From: Macrotis lagotis
Taxonomy: Eukaryota > Chordata > Mammalia > Peramelemorphia > Peramelidae
Length of the DNA stretch: 64,000 bases
Direction: 5' to 3'
Assembly (NCBI RefSeq): GCF_037893015.1
Contig: NC_133658.1
Location: 171,775,711-171,839,710 of the forward strand
Position numbers and translations under genes: made by a program. Below are positions 25,601 through 34,740 of this stretch, in pieces (position 1 is the first letter of the stretch; the number at the start of each line of letters is the position of its first letter). The notes under the pieces were generated by a model that had not been told where the DNA came from, did not search any database, and saw only the letters and a list, made by a program, of their open reading frames with translations.

Positions 25601-28600
25601 TTACAAAGACTCCCTTTTTTTTTTTTAATCCTACTTGATTCATTTGAAAGACCAGAATGGTGCTTTGATGTGTAGATGCAATTTTTACCAGTTGTGGTTT
25701 GAAAGAATTTTAATTAGATGGTTTGGGTTCTTCTCCTGCCTCTCCTTTGCCCACAGTCATTTTACTCTACTCTACAAAGAACTTAAGTTTCTAACATTCT
25801 CCTATATGGAAACACTAGCACGCTGAAATCATATGGATTCAAAAGAAACTGTGTTTCAGACATCCACTTGGGACCGAAGTGGTTAATGCCTTTCTCTACC
25901 CTAATTCTAGAGGTCTAATTCTAGAAGTTGACTAGACTGGGCTTTGATATCTCCTGATGGACCTGGAAGGTTTAACTTGTTTAAAGATATTGGCTTAAAC
26001 TAAGCGGTTTTGGATGCCCTATTTGGAGTAGTAGAAAAAGCACCAGATTGGGAATTAGGAGAGGCATTAGTACTAACTCCCTCTCTAGGCCACCAAAACC
26101 TCTGTTTCCTCATTTGTAAAATGAGAGGACTGAACTTGATCTCCTCCAGTTGGAAAATGTTCTGATTTTGTCATACTTTTTATTGCATTCACCTCAGTCC
26201 TTTTGTTGTTGCTGTTAATAAAGCAATGACAATGACTTTAAGTTTTATATGCAACATTGAACTTTAGATTGAGAGGAATCATATTCATTTATAATCTGAA
26301 CCCCAGTTTCAATTTTTCCCACAAAGTTTTTGAGGCAGTGTTTGAGTTTAGTTGCTTCAGACACTTCATGATAATAACCTTTTGATCATATCTATTCCAT
26401 TATGAAAGCTCTTCATTTAATCCAGGTTGGCAGGGATTTGATTTATGTCAGATTTGGGGTGAAGAGTTCATGGTAAATTTGAAATGTAAAAATTTACTCC
26501 TCTTATGAGGAAAGGATCATAGAGCCTTTCCATTGTGTGAATTGTGCTCAATAGGTTCTGGAGGGACCAAACCTTACACTATTCTTGGGCCTTGGAGTCA
26601 GTCTGTAAGTAATCAGAATGTCTATGGAAGTCTCCAACAGTAGGATGATATTGTTTCTTCCTATCCACCATCTAGAATGTAACCTCTTAAGGACCCAGGA
26701 TAGTTCATATATTTTTGGAAAGACTTTTCTTTCTGTGCTCATGAAACACAGAAGTTTTAATTTTGAATATGTTTGAAAGGATTATTGGTTTTACTGTCAT
26801 AAAGAAATCAGTCGTTCCTCTCAGCACATTTTAATCAATTATTCTGTGCTTTGCCAGTTTCAGTGAGCATAGTCATCTTAGGGAGGATAAAGGGAAGTTG
26901 TTTCCCCAGCCCCTGCCCCACCCAGTTAAATGTTTTATATTTAATATAATTTTATAATATAGATTATCCTAGATGATGTTGATGCTCTCATTTATTTATG
27001 CTTTTATTTATTCAGTCATTCATTTATTCACGTATTTTTAAGAGCTCTTACCTTAGGTCTTGATGTGCCATGCTTACCAAACTGAGGTTCATCCTGCTGG
27101 CTGCCTTAGACAATCAAGGAAGCATGTGCCTACAGCATCTGTGTATATGAGTGTGTGTACTTGAGCAAAACTCGCCCATCCCTATTTCAGGTCAGGCAGC
27201 AGTTGAGTGAAATGAAGAACCATGTACAGGATGGTGAAGTTGTTGGGTCGCAGGCTGACCTAATTGAGCAGGAACCTGTCGAGGTTAGGGCGGTGAGACT
27301 GATCCCCTGGCCACCCATCCCCTAACCCTGCTATGCCTACCTTCTCTCTTCTCACCCTCTTCTCCCCTTTATTCCTGGATTCAGACTATGTCGTGGCTCA
27401 ATTTGCTGGTGATAACTGCATGAATTCGATGTGTTGTGTCTTAGTTATGTGTGTCAGACTATCCTGGATATGCTTTCACATGGGTTGGGGGTGGGTAGGG
27501 AGCTCCCAACTCTTGAAACTTTTCTAGGCTATTTGTTTTCACCCAGATACATCAAAGAATTGGTATAGTTTGTTTAGTTTCAGTGTTGGATTCTCTGGGG
27601 TGGTTGAGAAATGAGGGAAATAAGGGGAAGACAGTCTCAGTAAGTGAGTCTCAGTGGATATTGTTGGGAATCATGAAAGCCTGGTTTGAGATTGGAGCCA
27701 TGTGTAAAGTTGGATAGAAGTCTTTGTGAGGGGTCACCTATTCCAATTGAAAGGACACTTTTCCTGGCTTTGAATCCTGACTTTGCCAGGAGCCATCTGA
27801 CTTACTGGAATTCAGAATCCTTACCTATAAAATTGAGGTAATAGTACTTGGTTACCTGTTTCACAAAATAGTTTTGAGATAAGTTTGCTTTGAAAAGTAT
27901 TATGTTGGGTAGCTAGGTGGCGCAGTGGCTAGAGAACCTGCCCTGGAGTCAGGAAGACCTGAATTCAAATTCAGGTTCAGACTGTGTGTCCTTGGGCAAG
28001 TCATTTCAACCCTATTTCCTTGTCCAAAAAAAAAACAAAAGAAAGAAAAGTATGTCATTGATCTGTTTTTATACGTTAGAGTTAATGGGGGGGGGGGATA
28101 AAGTAATTGAAATAGTGCTAAAGGGGTCTTTGTTCCAAGGATATCACTAAATCAAAATGATGGGTGCTGGTGGTAGGGAGGAGCTCTTTTTCTCTTTGTC
28201 TCTTTCTATCCTCTCTCTTTTTTCTGTGTCTTCTCCCTGTACGAGTTTGTCATAAAATTCATATAAAAAGAAAAAGTAGTGTTCTAACCTTTTACCTCTG
28301 TTAGTCCCTGATGAATAAATCTGTGTCAGTAGAGCTTAACCTGAGGCAAGCAATCAATCAATTAAGTGCTAAATGCTAGGGATACAAAAAGGAATTTACA
28401 GTCTAAGAATTGTAAAGAGAAAAAAACTGCCCCTAGCCACTTGACCTAGGTGTCAAGAGAGACATAAATTAGACCCACAGACCCATTAAACTACCCTGCA
28501 GATTTATTCTTATAGATTAAAAAAGGCTTACAGTTAGCAAAGGTTGTGTGATCGTTTTTTACTTTCCTGACACACCCCCAAAATGTTTCCCTACCCTGTT

Positions 28601-31600
28601 GGAGCATGCCCTCCCTTGTGCTTCTGGACTTCCTCCCCACCCCTCACTCCTGTGCCCCCAACTTGGGTTCAGCCCTGACTGATGATAAATCCCTTCCTCA
28701 GACTGGTGAAGGAGGAATCACCCAGTTGTCTGATTTTAAGTCTGTTGTTCCCCAGAGAGCTATGGGAAGCCTATGAAATAGGGGCCTGAAGTTAAACCAT
28801 CTATCCCTCATAGATGCGAAGGAAAGGTTAGCCTCATTGGAGGGCAGAACTCTCTCATATCATAGGATGACTTCATTGTCTTCTCATAGATTCCAATTGC
28901 TTGTGTGTTTGTGTGCTTGTGTGTTTCCCTTAGCTGAAAACACAGCTGGAGCAGACGGAAACCCTCCTAGAGAAAGAACAGATCCAGCGGCAGCAGCTTA
29001 CCGCCGAGTTTGAGGATGTAAGTTCTGTAACCTGAGCCTTGTGGCCCTGAAAGGGAGGGATTGGGTGGATGAGCAGTAAGAAATTATATTAGCCCTCAAA
29101 TGTCATAATCCTGTCCCCACCTCCTGTTCGATCCTTTACTGTCCTGCTACCACCTTTCCTACCTTGATAGGACCCCTTTCACCCTGATAAGAACAGGAAG
29201 GATTACATGGAATTTTGTAATGTTAGGTGATCACTTGTCCACTGATAGCTTTAAAGAAGAGCTCTGTGTATGCGGTTGATGGAGCAAGGTAGAAGTATCA
29301 TCACATAAAATCAGGTGGTTGGATCCAAACCTGCTGAGGGGAAAATGTGGAGGGAGGTAGACAGAAATATCCACACAGTAAACTGGCACACTGGCTGCCT
29401 TCCTTCCCAGTTGAGAGATGAGCCAACTGCAGTAAGATGGCAGGGCTGTGCCACTCAGCCTTTGAACTTGGCAGCAAGCCCAGATGATTCAGTGAGGCAA
29501 GCTCCAAGGACTAGAGAGAGCTGGCATAGCAAGAGTGGGTCTACTTAGACCTGAGTGTCTCTGAACTCTGTTCTTTCAAATATTTTGGAGATTGCATTTC
29601 AGTATAATTATTTTCTTTTGTAATCCTATGTATTTTGTTTTGTGCATTTAAAAGATTATTCAGCAAAGGTTTCCACAGGTTTTCCCAGATGACCAAAGGG
29701 ATCCTGACACTCAAAACAGTTAAGAAACCGAGGTGTAGGTGGTTTCATCGACTGCTGTGGTCAAAAAACCTTCACCTGGTAGGCTCTCCCTCATTTTGCT
29801 AAGGCTGATGCTGGGGTGACAGGCATACAATCTGTCTCCATGCTAGATTGGAAAACTCCTGATTAAATAGGACTTGTCAGATCTAGCCCTTGAGGCCACA
29901 AGTCTCATTCTATGCAGAGACACTTTGAAGAAGTAGAAAAGAATGGAGAGACATAGGTGCCCACAGGACACAGCAGAGTCAGAGTTGAGGGAAGACTAGC
30001 TTGCTTATGAATGTCAGACAGTAGCAGCCTAATAGATTGCAGGATCCCTTTCTACCTCTTGTTTGTCTGTCTGTCTTCTCTTTTAAGCTGTCCCTACCCC
30101 TAATCACTGCTTTAAATGTTGGACTAAAGGAATAGAATCTTCCTGGAGTCGGTACCTGCAGAATCCTAGCAAAACAAACTCAACAGATCTGGGGAGGGAA
30201 AGGTGCTTGTATGACTTTCAGACCCTCTCAGTTTCTTTGACTTCTTTGAGGTTTTACCTCAAATCCCACCCTCTCTAGGAGGTCTTCCCTTATCTACACC
30301 AGCTGTTGAGGACCTTCTTTCAGATTGCTTTCATATATTCTATGTGTATCTAGGAAGTATGTTGATATTTATTTACGTGTTGTGTCCTCCATTTCACCGT
30401 ACCCTTCTTTTTTTAAATTATATAAATAGTTTGTTTTCCAATTACATACAATGGTAGTTTCTACCAATTTTTTTTTTTGGAAAAGTATTGAACTTTACAA
30501 TTTTCCCCCTTCTCTCCCCCCAACAGAAGGCTATCTGATATAGTCTTTATATTTTTTCCATGCTATACATAGATCAAAATTGAATGTGTTGAGAGAAAAA
30601 ACAGGTTTCTAAGGAAGAAAGAAATAATAAAAATATTGATGTGCCCCTCTTAAAAAAATGCTTGTTGACCAGCTAGATGGATATTACAGGTGAGGGAAGA
30701 TAATTATGTAAATTGCTTCATTTAGTACTACACGGACTTTTCTCCTTTTCAAGTCTGAAACACTAAAATGTCTGTCAGGAACTTAGTAAATAAGTACCCT
30801 TGATGGGCTTTGAGGCAGCATGGCTGGACTTGGAGTCCTAGCTCTGCCATTTGTGAGGCAGTGATGACCGTCTTAATCTCAGTGTGCCACAATTCCCTCA
30901 TCTGAGGTATTGAGGAAAAGAATATTTCCAGTGTCTGCCTGCCTGAGTTGTTGCAAAGAAAGTCCTTTGTCAGTATTCCATAAATCTCAATCGCCATCAT
31001 CATCATAATTACCAGATAATGATTGACTATCGGTATCAGAATTCAATTCTTATCATCTTAGGTCCCTCTATGGACCCTTTGCATTTCCTCACCTTATTAT
31101 TTTTTATTTTTACTGATGGATGTTCTCGATAGTCTATAACCTGCCCCTCTCTTCTTGATCCCCTGAAACTGACCCTACACAAGGCCCAGAATTCAGTCTG
31201 CACTTTACAAGCAGAATTGGAGAAGCTTCGAGCATCCACCAGCGTAGAATCTTCAGAAGCAGAGGAAGCTGTTCAACTGAAGGTAACGTCTTACTTAACT
31301 TATCATTCAGTGTGACTCCACCAGAGGGCTGGGGACAATCCCCAGGGATGGTCTGGATGGGCATCTCAGATGAGGAAATTGCCTCTACCCATGCGACTGG
31401 CACCTTCTCTGCAATTAATAGACATAGAGCAGGGATTATGAACATGGGATCTGTGAGCTTAAAAAATTTTTATTTGATAACTTTTTCAGTATAATTAATT
31501 TCCTTTGTGATCCTAAGTATTTTATTTACTTCATTTTAAAAATATGTTCAAAATTGCATTTTAATATAATTGATTTCCTTTGTAATCCTGTATCTTTTTA

Positions 31601-34600
31601 GAACACTTAGAATATAATCCTAAAAAAGGGTCCATGGGTCTGTGATGCAGAAATATCTATCACATTGTTTTGAGAAAGGGTCCATAGGCTTCATCAAACT
31701 GCCTGAAGGATCCATCCTACAAGAAATCCTGTTAGAGAATAGAGGGCTGCATAGCACACTCAGAAGGGGGAGGGGTCATGTGACTAGTATGTGTCAGAAA
31801 CAGGAATTAAACCCATCTTTGTGATTCTGTGGCCAGCTCTATTCACTCAGCACAGTGTCTCTCTAGGTTACATAGGATATTTAATAAAATCTGACATCAC
31901 CCCCTGGCTTCTTTCTCATTAGAAGTAACTTTTCTTATCTGTCTTTTGGGATGAGTGTTTTTGGTTTCTTTCTAGTGAGGTCATCCTGGGCCACTGATCT
32001 GGGAGTAAGGTGCCATCCCCCTTACCCCCCCCCCATCATTCTTGAGAATTTGGCATCAGACTGTGCCCCACTCTGCCAGGGTGCAACCCTCAGAGGCACT
32101 TAAAAAACCTTGAGAGATGGGACTGGTTCTAAATATCTCTGTATTGGTGACTTACAGGAAAGACTGGAAAAAGAAAAGAAGTTAACAAAGGACTTGGGTC
32201 AAGCTGCTACCAAACTTCAAGGACTTTTGAAGATGACCCAGGGTCAATTAACCAAGGAGAAAGAACTGGTAAAGAAGCTGCAAGAAAAGCTTGAGAAAAC
32301 GGTACAGGACTTTTTCTTTTCTTCTCCTTTGGGTGGGGAAAGGAGAAAGAGACTAGAATAAGCAATTATTAAGGGCCTACTGTGTACCAGGTGCTTCAAA
32401 TCATATTTCATTTGAGGCTTACAATAATCCTGGGAGGGAGAGACTGGTATTACCCTCAAATAATATGAGAAAGCTGAGACAAACAGGAGTTAAGTGTCCT
32501 GCCCAGGATCACTCAACCACTATTGGTACTGGATGGAAAAAACTAAGGCAAATCAAGGCTAAGTGCGGGGCGGCTAGGTGGTACAGTGAATAGAGCACTG
32601 GCCTTGGAGTCAGGAGTACCTGGGTTCAAACCCAGCCTCAGACACTTAATAATTACCTAGCTGTGTGGCCTTGGGCAAGCCGCTTAACCCCATTGCCTTG
32701 AAAAATCTTAAAAAAAAAAAATCAAGGCTAATTGACACAACTATTAAATGCCTGAGGCCAGATTTGAACTTGGGTCTTCCTTAATTTAAGATTACAATAG
32801 TTGTCTATGATCTCAAGAAGGATCAAAATCCTCAATCTGAAGATGAAGATGAAGGAAGTACAAACTCCTGCATCTAAAGATTCCCAAGAAAAACAGAAAT
32901 TGGGCTCAGGCTATGACAGAGCTCAAAAAAGACTTTGAAAATCAACTGAGGGAGATAGAAGAAAAATTGGGAAAAGAAATGAGAGAGATGCAGGAAGAAC
33001 ATGAAAATGAAGTCAGCAGCTTAGTCAAGGAGATCCAAAAAAAAAAATGCTGAAGAAAATAACATGTTAAAAACCAGTATAGGCCAAATGGATAAAACAG
33101 TTCAAAAGTAATTGAGAAGAATGCTTTAAAAAGCAGAATTGGCCAGTTGGAAAAAAGAGATAAGAAAACTCTGTGAGGAGAACAAATCCTTCAGGTACAG
33201 AATGGAACTGAGGGAGGTTGCTGATTTTATGAGAAATCAGGACACAATACTTCAAAACCAAAAGAGTGAAAAATTAGAAGAAAGTGTGGAACATCTCATT
33301 GAATAAACAACTGATATGGAAAACAGACTTAGGAAAGATAATTTAAAAATTTTTGGAATACCTGAAAGTCATGATCAGGAAAAGAGCCCTGACATCATTT
33401 TCAAAGAATTACTACAGGAAAATTGCCCTGATATCCTAGAAGCAGAGGGCAAAATAGAAATGGAGAGAATCCACCAATCTTCCTGAGAAAGAGATAAAAA
33501 AAAAACCAAACCCCTAGGAATATTATAGCCAAGTTCCAGAACTCCCAAGTCAAAGAGAAAATATTACAAGCAGCCAGAAGGACACAGTTCAAATATCATG
33601 GAGCCGCAGTCAGGATCACACAGGACTTAGCAGCAACTACATTGGAAGCTCGTAGGGCTTGGAATATAATATACCAGAAGGCAAAAGAGCTTAGAATACA
33701 GCCGAGAATGAACTACCCAGCAAGGGAAAAAGACGGACTTTCAATGAACCAGGGGAATTTCAAATGTTCCTTTTGGAATGGCCAGAGCTGAACAGAAGGT
33801 TTGATCTTCAGATACAGAACTCAGGTGAAGCATGGAGATTGGAAGAGAGGGGGGAAATATGAGGGTCTTGATGATGAACTTCATGTATTCCCGCATAGAA
33901 AAATGACACTGATAATACTCATGAACCTTCTCAGTTAATAGAGCAGGTAGAAGGAGCTTTTATAGATGAAGCACAGGAGAAAGCTGAATTTGAAGATATA
34001 ATATAGTGTAAAAATGGAGTCAATGGTTAAAAGGGAAATGTAATGGGAGAAAGAAAAAGGAGAGGGGGAATAGGCCAAGATATTTCATATAATAATATTT
34101 TTCTTTATTACAATGAGCTATTGCAATGATATGGAAGGGGGAAGGCAAGGGGGGATGAGGGAAACTTTGCTCTCATCAGAGGTGGCTAGGAGAGGAAACA
34201 GCATATATACTCAATGGGGTATAGACATCTGGAGTAAGAAGAAAAGGGGGGGGGGGGAAGGGGGGATGTGAGTGATGGAGGAGAGAATGGACCATGTGGG
34301 GAGAGTGGTCAGATATAACACATTTTCTTTTTTTACTTCTTGCAAGGGGCTGGGATTGGATGGCCTGCCCAGGACCATAGGGCTAGGTGGATTCTGGGCC
34401 TAAGGGGTGGTATAGGGGCTCAGGGCTTCTTGGCCCCAGGACCAGGGATCTGTCTGCTGCGCCACTCAGCGACCCTACAGCAGAGTCAAAGTAAAAGGAG
34501 AGAGAAAATATAGTACGTGGTAATGGAGAAATACGAAAGGAGGGAGTTGTGATCAGCAATGCAACGGTGGAAAAATATGGAAGTAACTTTTGTGATGGAC

Positions 34601-34696
34601 TTATCATAAAGAATGCGATCCACCCGTGACAGAGTTGGTGGTGTTGGAACACAGACTGAAGCACAATTATTATTATTACTATTATCATCATCATCA

Positions 34697-34740
<44 letters not shown>

